From: Macrococcoides animalis
Lineage (GTDB): Bacteria > Bacillota > Bacilli > Staphylococcales > Staphylococcaceae
Reading direction: 5' to 3'
DNA: 64,000 bases
Assembly: GCF_047425875.1 (NCBI RefSeq)
Contig: NZ_CP179727.1
Coordinates: forward strand, 558,001-622,000
Made by a program: the position numbers and the translations under genes. Of the stretch, positions 17,097-27,459 are shown piece after piece. Position 1 is the stretch's first letter. The number at the start of each line of letters is the position of its first letter. The notes beneath the pieces are model-generated. The model did not search any database and was not told the DNA's origin. It saw only the letters and a list, made by a program, of their open reading frames with translations.

Positions 17097-17154
17097 ACTT
17101 ACACCTCATTTTTATTTTTAAGCACTTTACTTATCTTTATTATAATTCAATGTA

Positions 17155-17190
17155 TCAAAAAAGCTAAACGATTCGATTATCATTTAGCTC
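17155..17190 (-). terminator. hisC terminator
   Basis: On the minus strand AGCTAAATGAT pairs with ATCGTTTAGCT (one G-T or mismatch) and is followed by six T. Confidence 0.8.
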
Positions 17191-17200
17191 AACTTATTCT

Positions 17201-18259
17201 CTACGCACCAAAAAATTCAGTCAAAGCTACATCTATCTTCTTATTGTCTTCGTGAGTACCAATTGTTACTCGTACACCATTTGGCATTGGACGTGAAATT
17301 ACACCGTATTTAATAAGCGTATCAAATAATACTTGTGGTTTATCTGTCATAATGAAGATAAAGTTGGTTTGACTTGGTAAAAAGTGCTCGCTATAAGGTT
17401 TTGAAAAAAATATATCACGCTCTGCTTTATTAGACGCAATATATGCTTGTAAATGTGCCTGGTCTTCTAATGCCACTTCAGCTGCAAGTAAAGACAATGT
17501 AGTTACATTGAACGGCAACTTCACTTTATTAAATTCACTTACGTATGCTTTAGATGTCATTGCATATCCTACTCGCATTGCCGCTAAGCCATATGCTTTA
17601 GAGAAAGTACGTAAAACAATCAGGTTTGGAAATTCTTTTAATAATTGAACGCTATTAGGATAATCCTGAGCTTCCACGAACTCGAAATATGCTTCGTCTA
17701 AAACAACAGTTACTTCTCTTGGTACTTGATTTAAGAACTTTCTTAAAGCATCTTCTGAAACATAAGTACCTGTTGGGTTATTCGGGTTACAAATCCATAT
17801 TAAATTTGTATTATCTGAAACAGCATCTAACATCGCCTCTAAATCGAATACACCTTGCTTTAATGGTACTGTTATTAGTTGCGTTCCTTCAATTAAAGCA
17901 TGCGTCGTATATTGTATGAAAGTACCCTCACTTGTTATTACTTCACTATTTTGTGAAAGTACGGCTCGTGAAATTAACATTATTACTTCATCTAATCCAG
18001 CGCCAACAAATATTTGCTCTGTCGGTACATCATAAAATGCTGATAACTTTTCTTTTAAATGGTGTGCTTCTGGATCTGGATAATAGTTTAATCCTGTTAA
18101 TGCTGTAGACAAAACTTCTTGTACTTTTGGTGTAGGTCCAATTGGATTCTCATTTGAAGCTAAACGACTAAATTCACCTTCGTAACCAGTTTTACGTTTT
18201 AAAGCTTCGTCCGATAATCCTGCTGCATATACTTGTAATTCTTTTAGTTGAGGTTTCAT
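17201..18259 (-). CDS. hisC: Histidinol-phosphate aminotransferase family enzyme
   Basis: A fold-type I PLP aminotransferase of 352 residues. It contains RLASNENPIGPTP, the NPNNPTGT loop, DEAYFEF with the PLP-contacting Asp and Tyr, and RTFSKAYGLAAMRVGY with the catalytic lysine. The family makes histidinol phosphate but orphan copies also transaminate tyrosine and phenylalanine. No other histidine gene is nearby, as in S. aureus where the same hisC lies by opuC, so an aromatic aminotransferase role is quite possible. It has its own terminator. Confidence 0.92.
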   Translation of the reverse strand: MKPQLKELQVYAAGLSDEALKRKTGYEGEFSRLASNENPIGPTPKVQEVLSTALTGLNYYPDPEAHHLKEKLSAFYDVPTEQIFVGAGLDEVIMLISRAVLSQNSEVITSEGTFIQYTTHALIEGTQLITVPLKQGVFDLEAMLDAVSDNTNLIWICNPNNPTGTYVSEDALRKFLNQVPREVTVVLDEAYFEFVEAQDYPNSVQLLKEFPNLIVLRTFSKAYGLAAMRVGYAMTSKAYVSEFNKVKLPFNVTTLSLLAAEVALEDQAHLQAYIASNKAERDIFFSKPYSEHFLPSQTNFIFIMTDKPQVLFDTLIKYGVISRPMPNGVRVTIGTHEDNKKIDVALTEFFGA

Positions 18260-18334
18260 TTTTATCCCTGCTCTCTTTAAAGACTATAAGTGTTTTACAT
18301 GATATATAAATTATATTATAATAAATAATTTTTC

Positions 18335-19849
18335 TTATTTAACTAATTTTTCTTTCTTTAAATACGTCTTCGCAACACTTTCTGGTGATTTATTTTGATA
18401 CGTTACTGCATAGTTCATCGTTTGCATTTCTTCGTCCGTTATCTTATTTGATAATTTGTTTAATGCTTTAACAACATCTGGATGTTTCTTGATTGTTTCA
18501 TCTTTTAATAATGGTGCACCTTGATATGGTGGGAAAAGATGCTTGTCATCTTTTAATACTACCATACCATATTTTTTCAATTCTGCGTCTGTAGAATATG
18601 CATCAATTAAATCGATTTTCCCTTGTTCAATCGCTTGATAACGTATTTTAGGTTCCATCGTTTTTACATTATTAAATTTAATATCATATTTCTTTTGAAT
18701 GCCTTTATAACCATCCATACGGTCATTGTACTCTAACGTAAATCCAGCTTTAATTGATGATTTAACTTTTTGTAAATCACTGATAGTTTTTAAATTATAT
18801 TTATCCGCATACTCTTTTTTTACTGCCAGGGCATACGTATTATTGTATTGCATTGGTTTTAATAGTGACATTTGATATTTCTTATGGATACTATCATTTG
18901 CTTGCTTATAAACTTCTTTTTCAGTGGTATATTTAGGATTTTCTTTCGTAATTTCACCTAATACGGTACCAGTAAATTCTAAATAACCATCTACATTATC
19001 CGATTTTAAAGCATTGAATAAAAATGTAGTTTTTCCCATACCAGGTTCAATCTCTACATTCACATCTGTTTGATCTTCAATAAGCAATTTATACATATTC
19101 GTAATGATTTCAGGTTCAGTACCTAGCTTACCTGCAAATTTCATTTGATTATCCTTCTGAAAGAATAACGGCCAGATGGCAACGATTAAAAATGAAAGTA
19201 ATAATAATCCAATTACAACCATCATCTTTCGATAAGACAACTTTTCCATACGCTTTAAGATGAAATCAAAAATTAATGCTAAAATTGCAGCTGGAATTGC
19301 CCCAAGTAATAGTATATTCATATTATTTCTATCGATACCCAGTAAGATTAAATCACCTAAACCACCCGCTCCAATAAAAGCAGCAAGTGTTGCTGTTCCG
19401 ATGATTAATACCATTGCTGTACGAATTCCTGCCATTATAACTGGCATTGCTATTGGGATTTCTACATTTTTGAGTTGACGATATGTATTCATACCAATAC
19501 CTTGTGCGGCTTCTTTTAAAGATGGATCCACTTCTTTAATACCAGTATAAGTATTACGTAATATTGGTAATATCGCATAAATTACAAGTGCAATTATTGC
19601 TGGTACACGACCGATTCCAAAGAATGGTATCATTAGACCTAGTAACGCAAGGGAAGGTATTGTCTGCATAATCGCAGCAATATTAATAATCGGTTCAGCA
19701 ATCTTTGTATGACGTGTTAACCATATACCAATTGGAATAGCAATTAAGGTCGCAATTAGTAACGCAATAAATGATATTTGAATATGTTCAAATAACGTAT
19801 GTGCAAGTTCCCATTTACGTTCATTAAATGTATCTATAAACCCTTTCAT
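18335..19849 (-). CDS. Osmoprotectant ABC transporter permease fused to substrate-binding protein
   Basis: The N-terminal ~210 residues form the OpuC/ProW-type permease with about six helices and the EAAQGIGMNT coupling loop that touches the ATPase. After a further helix (around MMVVIGLLLLSFLIVAIWP) residues ~235-504 are an OpuAC/OpuCC-type substrate-binding domain on the outer face, with motifs GTEPEIITN and EPGMGKTTFL. The fused form imports glycine betaine, choline or carnitine. It starts within TAATG, the ATG overlapping the stop of the ATPase gene by one base, with GGAGG ahead. Confidence 0.93.
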   Translation of the reverse strand: MKGFIDTFNERKWELAHTLFEHIQISFIALLIATLIAIPIGIWLTRHTKIAEPIINIAAIMQTIPSLALLGLMIPFFGIGRVPAIIALVIYAILPILRNTYTGIKEVDPSLKEAAQGIGMNTYRQLKNVEIPIAMPVIMAGIRTAMVLIIGTATLAAFIGAGGLGDLILLGIDRNNMNILLLGAIPAAILALIFDFILKRMEKLSYRKMMVVIGLLLLSFLIVAIWPLFFQKDNQMKFAGKLGTEPEIITNMYKLLIEDQTDVNVEIEPGMGKTTFLFNALKSDNVDGYLEFTGTVLGEITKENPKYTTEKEVYKQANDSIHKKYQMSLLKPMQYNNTYALAVKKEYADKYNLKTISDLQKVKSSIKAGFTLEYNDRMDGYKGIQKKYDIKFNNVKTMEPKIRYQAIEQGKIDLIDAYSTDAELKKYGMVVLKDDKHLFPPYQGAPLLKDETIKKHPDVVKALNKLSNKITDEEMQTMNYAVTYQNKSPESVAKTYLKKEKLVK

Positions 19850-20772
19850 TATCTCGCCTCCTGACTCAGCTTACTAAATACTTTATCACGCGAAATAATA
19901 CCAATAACTTTATCAGCATCTATGACAGCAATGTGCTCGTGAACGCTCAGGCTAGCAAATACTTCGTGTGATGTTGCATTCGCATCAATCGTTGCATTTG
20001 TACTAATTACACTTGAACTATCCATATAGTTTCTGGCATATAGTGTTTGATTTGCTGCATCACCCATAAATGAGTTCACGAAATCATTATTAGGTTGATT
20101 AATAAATGATTCCGGTGTGCCTATTTGTTCGATTCGACCTTCATTCATTAAGCAGATGCGATCCCCTAATTTTAGTGCTTCAGATATATCATGCGTTACA
20201 AATACAATCGTTTTATGTATTTCAGATTGTAATTGAATTAAATCATCTTGTAGTTTCTCCCTTGATAATGGATCTAAGGCACTAAACGGTTCATCCATTA
20301 AGATAACCGGTGGATCAGCCATTAATGCACGAACAACACCAACACGTTGTTGCTGTCCACCTGACAACTCACTTGGATAGCGATTTTTATACTCTTTAGC
20401 AGGTAAACCTACCATATTGAGGAGACGGTCTACTTCGCTATCTATCTTTTGTTTGGACCACTTTTTCATTAAAGGCACTTGACTAACATTCTCTTTTATC
20501 GTCATATGTGGGAATAGTGCGATTTGTTGCAAGACATATCCAATATCCCAACGCATCTGATCTAGTTTATAATCACTAATCGGTTTATCTTTGAAATAAA
20601 TATAACCTTTAGATAATGTAATCAATCTATTAATCATTTTAAGAGTGGTTGTCTTTCCACTTCCAGAAGGTCCGATTAACACGAAGAACTCGCCTTCTTT
20701 TATTTCAAATGAAATATTATCTACCGCGATTTTTTCATCATACTGTTTCGTTACATTTTCAAAACGAATCAT
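19849..20772 (-). CDS. opuCA: Osmoprotectant ABC transporter ATP-binding protein
   Basis: Canonical ABC ATPase: Walker A GPSGSGKTT, Q-loop, signature LSGGQQQR, Walker B VILMDEPF and the switch histidine in VTHDISEA. The C-terminal part (from about residue 235) resembles a CBS region, which in OpuA/OpuC systems senses ionic strength or c-di-AMP; only one clear CBS-like unit (VHEHIAVIDADKVIGIISRD) is visible. The frame reaches 20805, but the ATG at 20772 follows GAGGTGG and begins the conserved MIRFENV. It forms a two-gene operon with the fused permease. Confidence 0.94.
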   Translation of the reverse strand: MIRFENVTKQYDEKIAVDNISFEIKEGEFFVLIGPSGSGKTTTLKMINRLITLSKGYIYFKDKPISDYKLDQMRWDIGYVLQQIALFPHMTIKENVSQVPLMKKWSKQKIDSEVDRLLNMVGLPAKEYKNRYPSELSGGQQQRVGVVRALMADPPVILMDEPFSALDPLSREKLQDDLIQLQSEIHKTIVFVTHDISEALKLGDRICLMNEGRIEQIGTPESFINQPNNDFVNSFMGDAANQTLYARNYMDSSSVISTNATIDANATSHEVFASLSVHEHIAVIDADKVIGIISRDKVFSKLSQEAR

Positions 20773-20837
20773 ACGCCACCTCGCAAAAAATTTATTGTTA
20801 AACATTTATCCTAATCTAACATGTTTAAACACGAAAA

Positions 20838-20870
20838 ACAAAAAAGACATGACAATATCTTGTCATGTCG
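20838..20870 (-). terminator. recQ terminator
   Basis: GACATGACA pairs with TGTCATGTC around AGATAT, then TTTTTT on the minus strand. The stem begins within the last codons of recQ. Confidence 0.88.
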
Positions 20871-22632
20871 AATATGCTTTAATTGCCTCGATAAAATCTG
20901 GACAGTAATGTTTTAATTTATATGATCCTACTCCTTCAATAAGAATCATTTCATCTTTAGATGTTGGCTTTTTCGTCGCAAATAATTGTAATGTATGATC
21001 AGAGAATATCGTAAATGGGGGTACTGATAAATCATCTGACAATCGCTTACGTACATCCATCAATTGCTTTAATAATACTTCATCTATCGTGCCAATTGTA
21101 GTAATTTTTACACGCTCATTATATGTTGCACTTTTATAGTAAGTCCTTACTTGTGTATCGCCCATTAATATATCTCGTGCACTTTCATGGCAGAAAAGTT
21201 TTCCTTGTTGTTCGAAAATGAAGCCATTAAACAGTAGGGTTTCAATAAAGGATTGAATTGCACTTGTATGATATTCTTTCAGTAAACCAAACGTAGATAA
21301 GCGATCATATCCTGCATGTAGGATCGCATCATCTCGCTCACCATGCAGCACCTTTGTAATTGTAAGTTTATGAACAGGTGTCTTAATACGCACAATACAA
21401 CTCAATATTTTCTTGGCTTCAGTTGTCATATTATAATTCTCAACTTCTTCAAGACAGTTTGAACATTGTCCACATTTCGATAGATGTTCATTTGGATTAA
21501 AATAATTAATAATTGTTGCTTGTAAACATTGCTTCGTCTTTGTATACGCAATCATCTTATTGAGCTTTTCTTTCTTTAACTCTTGAACTGCTTCATCATT
21601 ACTCGTTTCAATAAAAAATTGTTGTAATTTAATATCTTGGTCACTAAACAATAATAAACATTCACTTTCCAGTCCATCACGCCCTGCGCGTCCTGCTTCT
21701 TGATAATAACTTTCTAAATCTTGTGGTAAGTTATAATGCGCTACGTATCGTACGTTAGACTTATCAATCCCCATACCAAAGGCATTCGTTGCTATCATCA
21801 CTTTAATATCATCTCGTACAAACTTCGATTGATTCTCATCTTTCATGTCTTTATGTAATCCGGCATGATATATCGCGTGATTAATGTCTTCCATACGCAA
21901 TACTTCACTTAAACTTTCCACCTGTTTACGTGTACTAGCATAAATAATACCTGAGTCTTCAATATGTTCTTTAATAAATAATAATAATCGCTTCTGCTTT
22001 TGATAGGTTGGATCCAAGATAAACTTCAAATTATCTCGTTTCGTACTTGTTTCTATGACGTACTGTTCACCGATATGTAATAAATCACAAATATCTTCTT
22101 TTACATCAACAGTAGCCGTAGCAGTTAATGCCATGATCGTAAAGTGATGCGGTAAACTCATAACAGCTTTAATCGATTCTCGGTAACTCGGTCTAAAGTC
22201 ATGACCCCATTTAGAAATACAGTGTGCTTCATCAAATGCGATGAGCTTAATATCAAGTTGATAAATCAGGTTGATAAATTGACGCTGATTAAAACGTTCA
22301 GGTGCAACATATAAAAATTGATAATCACCATTTAATAAATCCTTTTCAATCTGCTTCGTCTCTTTCACCCTTTGTGTAGAATTTAAAAATGCAGCATTAA
22401 TCCCACTGGCATTTAAACTATCCACTTGGTCTTTCATTAATGAAATCAATGGACTAATAACGAGCGTTAGTCCACCTTTCATCATGCCTGGAATTTGATA
22501 ACAGATAGATTTACCACCACCTGTTGGTAATATGCCAAGCGTCGGTTGATTTGCCATTGCATTTTGAATTAACTCTCTTTGACCAGGACGAAAGTCTTCA
22601 TAGCCAAAGTATTCTTTTAATACATTCTTCAT
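20863..22632 (-). CDS. recQ: ATP-dependent DNA helicase RecQ
   Basis: A 589-residue RecQ-type 3'-5' helicase. In order: Walker A LPTGGGKSICYQ, DEAHCISKWGHDFRPSY with the aromatic-rich loop, the helicase C domain with NAFGMGIDKSNVR and EAGRAGRDG, the zinc cysteines (KQCLQ then KCGQCSNC), winged helix, and a short HRDC at the C terminus. It acts in recombination repair and fork restart. The gene follows the ABC-F gene by only three bases, and its GGAG ribosome site overlaps the ABC-F stop codon, so the two are translated together. Confidence 0.96.
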   Translation of the reverse strand: MKNVLKEYFGYEDFRPGQRELIQNAMANQPTLGILPTGGGKSICYQIPGMMKGGLTLVISPLISLMKDQVDSLNASGINAAFLNSTQRVKETKQIEKDLLNGDYQFLYVAPERFNQRQFINLIYQLDIKLIAFDEAHCISKWGHDFRPSYRESIKAVMSLPHHFTIMALTATATVDVKEDICDLLHIGEQYVIETSTKRDNLKFILDPTYQKQKRLLLFIKEHIEDSGIIYASTRKQVESLSEVLRMEDINHAIYHAGLHKDMKDENQSKFVRDDIKVMIATNAFGMGIDKSNVRYVAHYNLPQDLESYYQEAGRAGRDGLESECLLLFSDQDIKLQQFFIETSNDEAVQELKKEKLNKMIAYTKTKQCLQATIINYFNPNEHLSKCGQCSNCLEEVENYNMTTEAKKILSCIVRIKTPVHKLTITKVLHGERDDAILHAGYDRLSTFGLLKEYHTSAIQSFIETLLFNGFIFEQQGKLFCHESARDILMGDTQVRTYYKSATYNERVKITTIGTIDEVLLKQLMDVRKRLSDDLSVPPFTIFSDHTLQLFATKKPTSKDEMILIEGVGSYKLKHYCPDFIEAIKAYST

Positions 22633-22635
22633 GAT

Positions 22636-24516
22636 TTACTCCATTCGTTCACTCAGTTCATCCCATTCTTCGAAATACATTTCATATTGAGCTTCAACTG
22701 TTAGACGCTCAGTTGTTAATTGATTTAATTTATCATAATTTGTCGACTCAACTGCAATCGAAGCATCAAGTGCTTCAAGTCGCGCTTCTAACTTTTCGAT
22801 TTCTTCACTTAAAAATTCAAATCGGCGTTTATCTTTATATGACACACGTGTAGATGGTTTGATTTGCTGTGTTTCTTTTTCTTTTCGTTCAGCTTGTAGT
22901 TTAACTTCTTTTTCTTTCTGGTCAGCGATTTGTTTATAGCTTAAATAATCATCAAAGTCGCCCAGTACTTTATCAATACGTTCGTTATTTACAAACCAAT
23001 ACGTATCTACTACTTTATTTAAGAAGTAGCGATCATGGCTGACAGTAATAACTGCTCCGTTAAACCCTTCTAAGTAGTCTTCTAAAATTGTTAACGTCTC
23101 CGTATCTAAATCGTTTGTAGGTTCATCGAGTAACAATACATTTGGTCCTTCAATTAATATACTTAATAAGTAAAGACGCTTTCGCTCTCCACCACTTAAT
23201 CGGTGAATATATGTCCCGTGCATATTTGAAGGGAATAAGAAACGTTCTAATAATTGTGTAACTGAAATTTTCTCTCCGGTAGACGTAGTGGCGGCTTCTG
23301 CTTTTTCACGTAAGAAATCAATGACACGTAAATCTTGATTGAGTTTCACATCATCTTGCTTGTAGTAACCTATCTTCACCGTTTGACCCGTGATCATTTT
23401 ACCATGTGTCGGTTTTACAAGACGTGAAATGATATTCAGTAATGTTGATTTTCCGGTACCGTTCTGTCCAACAATACCGATACGATCTGACGTTTGAACA
23501 ATTGTACTGAAATCTTTAAATAATACTTTTTCACCAAAGTTCATACCTATCTCTTCAAATTCGAATACTTGCTTACCTAAACGTTTGTGTGCAAGATTAA
23601 TATCTATTGATTCTTTCGTTTGATGTGCCTTCACTTTGTCTTCAATTGCACCAAAACGATCGATTCGTGCTTGTTGTTTCGTCGTACGTGCTTTTGCACC
23701 TTTACGCATCCAATCGAGTTCCTGTTTAAACAGTTGCTTTTCTTTTTGTTCTTGCTTGCTTTCGATGATTTCAAGCTCAGCTTTGTGCATAATATAATCA
23801 TTGTAATTCCCTTTATATAAGAACAACTTACCATTTCTAAGTTCTACAATTCGATTGGTTACTTCATTTAAAAAATAGCGATCATGTGTTACTACAAGTA
23901 CAGATTTCTTATATTGTTTAATAAATGAAATCAACCAGTGAATCGATTCAAAGTCTAAATGATTGGTCGGCTCATCAAGCAACAATAAATCGGGTGCTTT
24001 TAACAATGACTTCGCAAGTGCCACACGTTTCTTCTGTCCACCACTTAAAGATGAAATAGGTTGAGATAAATCCATAATACCGAGCTTCGTAAGTATCGAT
24101 TCTGCTTCAGCTCGATAACTAAAACCATCCATTTGTTCAATCTGTTGTTGAACGACACTAAGCTGTTCAATTAAAGTGTCATTCATTTCAATTTCCATTT
24201 TCTTTAATAATTCATCATATTTTTTAAACTTTTGCATGACTGGATGGTTTTCATCAATCACATTATCTACGATAGATAGATCTTCATTAAGTATCGGTTG
24301 TTGTGCCGCATACTCAATCGTGAAGTCTTTTGGATGTGTCACAACACCGTGGTGATCCTCAATTTCAGCGATACATTTTAGTAATGCGCTCTTTCCTGTC
24401 CCGTTAATGCCAACTAACGCAATTTTATCTCCGACTGAAATGCTTAATGATATATCCTCAAATACTGTCTTTACACCATATTGTTTTGATAAATGTTCTA
24501 TTTTATAGGCTTCCAT
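22636..24516 (-). CDS. ABC-F family ATPase, Uup-like with C-terminal coiled coil
   Basis: A soluble protein of 626 residues with two ABC cassettes and no membrane segment: Walker A motifs GINGTGKSALLK and GQNGTGKSTLLN, signatures LSGGQKKR and LSGGERKR, and Walker B LLLDEPTNHLDF and LLLDEPTNDLDT. The linker between cassettes is the ribosome-contacting ABC-F linker. The C-terminal ~90 residues form a charged helical hairpin, as in Uup, where this part binds branched DNA. Uup is linked to both ribosome rescue and replication fork stability, which suits its coupling with recQ. TAGGGAG precedes the ATG. Confidence 0.93.
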   Translation of the reverse strand: MEAYKIEHLSKQYGVKTVFEDISLSISVGDKIALVGINGTGKSALLKCIAEIEDHHGVVTHPKDFTIEYAAQQPILNEDLSIVDNVIDENHPVMQKFKKYDELLKKMEIEMNDTLIEQLSVVQQQIEQMDGFSYRAEAESILTKLGIMDLSQPISSLSGGQKKRVALAKSLLKAPDLLLLDEPTNHLDFESIHWLISFIKQYKKSVLVVTHDRYFLNEVTNRIVELRNGKLFLYKGNYNDYIMHKAELEIIESKQEQKEKQLFKQELDWMRKGAKARTTKQQARIDRFGAIEDKVKAHQTKESIDINLAHKRLGKQVFEFEEIGMNFGEKVLFKDFSTIVQTSDRIGIVGQNGTGKSTLLNIISRLVKPTHGKMITGQTVKIGYYKQDDVKLNQDLRVIDFLREKAEAATTSTGEKISVTQLLERFLFPSNMHGTYIHRLSGGERKRLYLLSILIEGPNVLLLDEPTNDLDTETLTILEDYLEGFNGAVITVSHDRYFLNKVVDTYWFVNNERIDKVLGDFDDYLSYKQIADQKEKEVKLQAERKEKETQQIKPSTRVSYKDKRRFEFLSEEIEKLEARLEALDASIAVESTNYDKLNQLTTERLTVEAQYEMYFEEWDELSERME

Positions 24517-24667
24517 TTGTTAACTCCCTATAGTAAATTCTATTCAATAAAATATATGTGTAAGTAATCTATAAAAATAAATATTACCTCTTAATATTTT
24601 TATGATATAGTTATGTATTATAAACTTCAGTATTATATTATACACTTTTTTACTCTGGGAGGTACAC

Positions 24668-25480
24668 ATGTTCGAATGGTTTAGTCAATTATCTCCTGTT
24701 GCACAAGCTGGACTTGCCGGTCTTTTTACTTGGTCAATGACTGGCGTGGGTGCAGCAGTCGTATTTCTATTTAAATCAGTCAATTTTAAAGTCTTAAACA
24801 CGATGCAAGGATTCGCTGCTGGTGTCATGATTGCAGCATCTTTTTGGTCTCTCTTAGCACCGGCAATTGAATTTAGTGAGAAAGCAGGGCATATTCCATG
24901 GATTCCAGCAGCAGTAGGATTCTTACTTGGTGGATTATTCATTAGAATGCTTGATGTCATTATCCCTCATATTCATTTAAAAGGTCAGCCTAGCCATCAA
25001 CAAGAAGGTCCAAAAACAAATCTTAAGAAATCTACATTATTATTCTTAGCGATCACAATGCACAACATCCCTGAAGGATTAGCTATAGGTGTTGGATTTG
25101 GTGGAATATTAACAGGTAATGAACAAATGTTAATGGCTGCAATTGGGCTCGCTATTGGTATCGGCATTCAAAATATACCGGAAGGAGCTGCTTTATCCTT
25201 ACCTATTCATGCTGACGGCAAATCAAAATGGACTGCATTTAACATGGGCCATGGTTCAGCCATCGTTGAACCAATTTTTGCAATGGTAGGGGCTGCTGCA
25301 GTTATCTTAATCACTCCCATTTTACCATATGCCTTGGCCTTTGCAGCTGGTGCGATGATATTCGTTGTCGTAGAAGAACTAATTCCAGAATCTCAATCTG
25401 GGGCAAATACTGACTTAGCTACACTTGGATTAATGTTAGGTTTTACGATTATGATGATACTAGATGTATCACTAGGATAA
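24668..25480 (+). CDS. ZIP family metal transporter
   Basis: A 270-residue membrane protein with about eight helices. The paired metal-site motifs are clear: HNIPEGLAIGVGFG in helix 4 and QNIPEGAALSLP in helix 5, the ZIP signature. A short histidine-containing loop (HIHLKGQPSHQQ) lies between helices 3 and 4. It should import zinc or another divalent metal across the cytoplasmic membrane. The preceding GGGAGG gives a normal start. No Zur- or MntR-like palindrome was found in the short upstream region. Confidence 0.92.
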   Translation: MFEWFSQLSPVAQAGLAGLFTWSMTGVGAAVVFLFKSVNFKVLNTMQGFAAGVMIAASFWSLLAPAIEFSEKAGHIPWIPAAVGFLLGGLFIRMLDVIIPHIHLKGQPSHQQEGPKTNLKKSTLLFLAITMHNIPEGLAIGVGFGGILTGNEQMLMAAIGLAIGIGIQNIPEGAALSLPIHADGKSKWTAFNMGHGSAIVEPIFAMVGAAAVILITPILPYALAFAAGAMIFVVVEELIPESQSGANTDLATLGLMLGFTIMMILDVSLG

Positions 25481-25482
25481 AT

Positions 25483-25518
25483 AAAGACGCTTATCTGATA
25501 GCAGATAAGCGTCTTTAA
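25483..25518. terminator. Bidirectional terminator between the ZIP gene and ltaS
   Basis: Perfect 15-bp arms AAAGACGCTTATCTG (25483-25497) and CAGATAAGCGTCTTT (25502-25516) with a 4-base loop and AT-rich tails on both sides. Confidence 0.9.
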
Positions 25519-25521
25519 ATT

Positions 25522-27459
25522 TTATTTTTCTTTTCCTTTAGTACCGTTCATATACTCATATTTTGAAGGATTAATTTTACTGAAGTCTTTATTTTTATAG
25601 AAACGTAATAAATCACCGTTAAGCAAAGCATCAGACATCTCTAATTCTTTCTCAGCTGTATGCTTCATTTCAACTGCTTCTTTCTTTTGTACTTCATTAT
25701 CTAGAGGTAAGTTTGTTTTATTATCATAGAACACACCGTTAATCGATTTGTACTTAGGACTGATAAAGTCTCCATTTCTAAATACAACCGTATCATGATG
25801 CGCTTTAGACATCAAGTCTGTACCGAACATAACGTAAGGTTTAGAGTCTATACCCAGTAAATGTAATAATGTTGGAGCTACATCAATTTGACCCGCATAC
25901 GTATGATCCACTTTACCTTTCACGCCAGGTACTTTTAAAAATAATCCAGTACGTTGTAAGTCCATAAATTTCGTTGGTGTAATCTCTTCACCTAATAATT
26001 CTTCCATTGCTTTGTTATGATTCTCTGAGATACCATAATGGTCACCGTAAATCATAATTACTGAATCTTCGTATAATCCTTCTTTTTTCAGATCATTAAC
26101 AAAATCTTCAACTGCTTCGTCTAAATAACGTGCTGTTTGTACATACCCATCAACTGTTGGATTTCCTGTATTAGGTGTGTCTATTGTCGCTTCTGTCTTA
26201 TCAATCGTAAATGGATAGTGATTTGTTAAAGTAATTAAATGTGAGTAAAAAGGTTGTTGCTCTTCTTTCAAGAATGCAATAGATTCATCAAAGAATTCTT
26301 TATCTTTAAGACCTAAGTTTTCTAAATTCTCTTCTGCCATATCGTAATATGATGCATCATAGAATTTATCAATGCCAAAATGTTTATAAATTTGATCTCT
26401 GTTCCAGAAAGTTTTGTAATCACCATGCATTACTGATGTTGAATACTTTTGTTGTTGGTGCATGATTGCTGGTAATGATTGATAGGTGTTATCACCTTTT
26501 AAACTGAATGCAGAGCCTTGAGGTAAACCGTAAATACTATTATCCATAGTAAGCTCTGAGTCACTTGTTTTACCTTGTCCAGTTTGGTGGAAGAAATTAT
26601 CGTAATAAATAAAGTCTTTTTGTCCGCCTGCTAATGAATTTAAGAAAGGTGTAACTTCTTCACCATTCACTTTATAATTAATTAAGAAAGTTTGGAAGCT
26701 TTCTAAGTGAATTTTAATGACATTTTTCTCTTTTGCAATACCGAAAGTTGCACCATTTGGTGCAGCATATTTTGTTTTTGTATATGATTGTACTTTTGCT
26801 AAATCATCAGAACTCGCTAATGCTTTTTGTTGATTATTTTGAATCGTCTTAACTCCATCGTAAACTGTAAAGTTAAATGGCCCTAAATATTTCACTAAAT
26901 ATTTATGATCAAATGTTCTTGTTAATAATTCCGGACGATCTGTTTCCGCAAAAGCTAAGTTTAAAAAGAATAATGAAACTGACACACCCATTAATACAGG
27001 TACATATTTTTTCTTGAAAGATTTATTTGATAAAGATTCATTTCTAAACAATAGAATAAACAGGAATGCAATTGTGTCTAAGAAGTATACAAAGTCATAC
27101 CATTCAAATGAACTCCATAATGCACCACTCATTGATTCTACGTTACTCACTTGGTTTAATGTACTAAATGTAATGAAATCTGAGAAAAACCTGAAGTAAA
27201 CGACATTTGCATACAATAAAAATGTCAGTAAGAATCCGCCAATAAATACAAACCAATATGATTTCTTGCCTTTAAAGAATAAAAATACACTTAATATAAG
27301 CGCAACTAAACTGTAAGGGTTCATGAGTAATATTAAATTTTGAACTAATCCTTTAACACCCAGTGATAAATCAATATAGTAAGCAAAATAAGTTTTGAAT
27401 GAGACAGCGAGAACTGTCATCAAGAAAAACATAAATATTGATATTTTCTTTTCCTTCAT
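25522..27459 (-). CDS. ltaS: Lipoteichoic acid synthase
   Basis: LtaS polymerises glycerol phosphate from phosphatidylglycerol onto the glycolipid anchor at the outer membrane face. Five N-terminal helices are followed by a linker with ALASS, which matches the signal-peptidase cleavage site known for S. aureus LtaS, and an extracellular sulfatase-fold domain. Visible active-site parts are HLESFQ (metal glutamate), GKTSDSELTM (catalytic threonine) and GDHYGISENHN (metal Asp/His). An upstream in-frame start at 27483 lies before the GGAGG site, so the ATG at 27459 is used (645 residues). Confidence 0.97.
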   Translation of the reverse strand: MKEKKISIFMFFLMTVLAVSFKTYFAYYIDLSLGVKGLVQNLILLMNPYSLVALILSVFLFFKGKKSYWFVFIGGFLLTFLLYANVVYFRFFSDFITFSTLNQVSNVESMSGALWSSFEWYDFVYFLDTIAFLFILLFRNESLSNKSFKKKYVPVLMGVSVSLFFLNLAFAETDRPELLTRTFDHKYLVKYLGPFNFTVYDGVKTIQNNQQKALASSDDLAKVQSYTKTKYAAPNGATFGIAKEKNVIKIHLESFQTFLINYKVNGEEVTPFLNSLAGGQKDFIYYDNFFHQTGQGKTSDSELTMDNSIYGLPQGSAFSLKGDNTYQSLPAIMHQQQKYSTSVMHGDYKTFWNRDQIYKHFGIDKFYDASYYDMAEENLENLGLKDKEFFDESIAFLKEEQQPFYSHLITLTNHYPFTIDKTEATIDTPNTGNPTVDGYVQTARYLDEAVEDFVNDLKKEGLYEDSVIMIYGDHYGISENHNKAMEELLGEEITPTKFMDLQRTGLFLKVPGVKGKVDHTYAGQIDVAPTLLHLLGIDSKPYVMFGTDLMSKAHHDTVVFRNGDFISPKYKSINGVFYDNKTNLPLDNEVQKKEAVEMKHTAEKELEMSDALLNGDLLRFYKNKDFSKINPSKYEYMNGTKGKEK

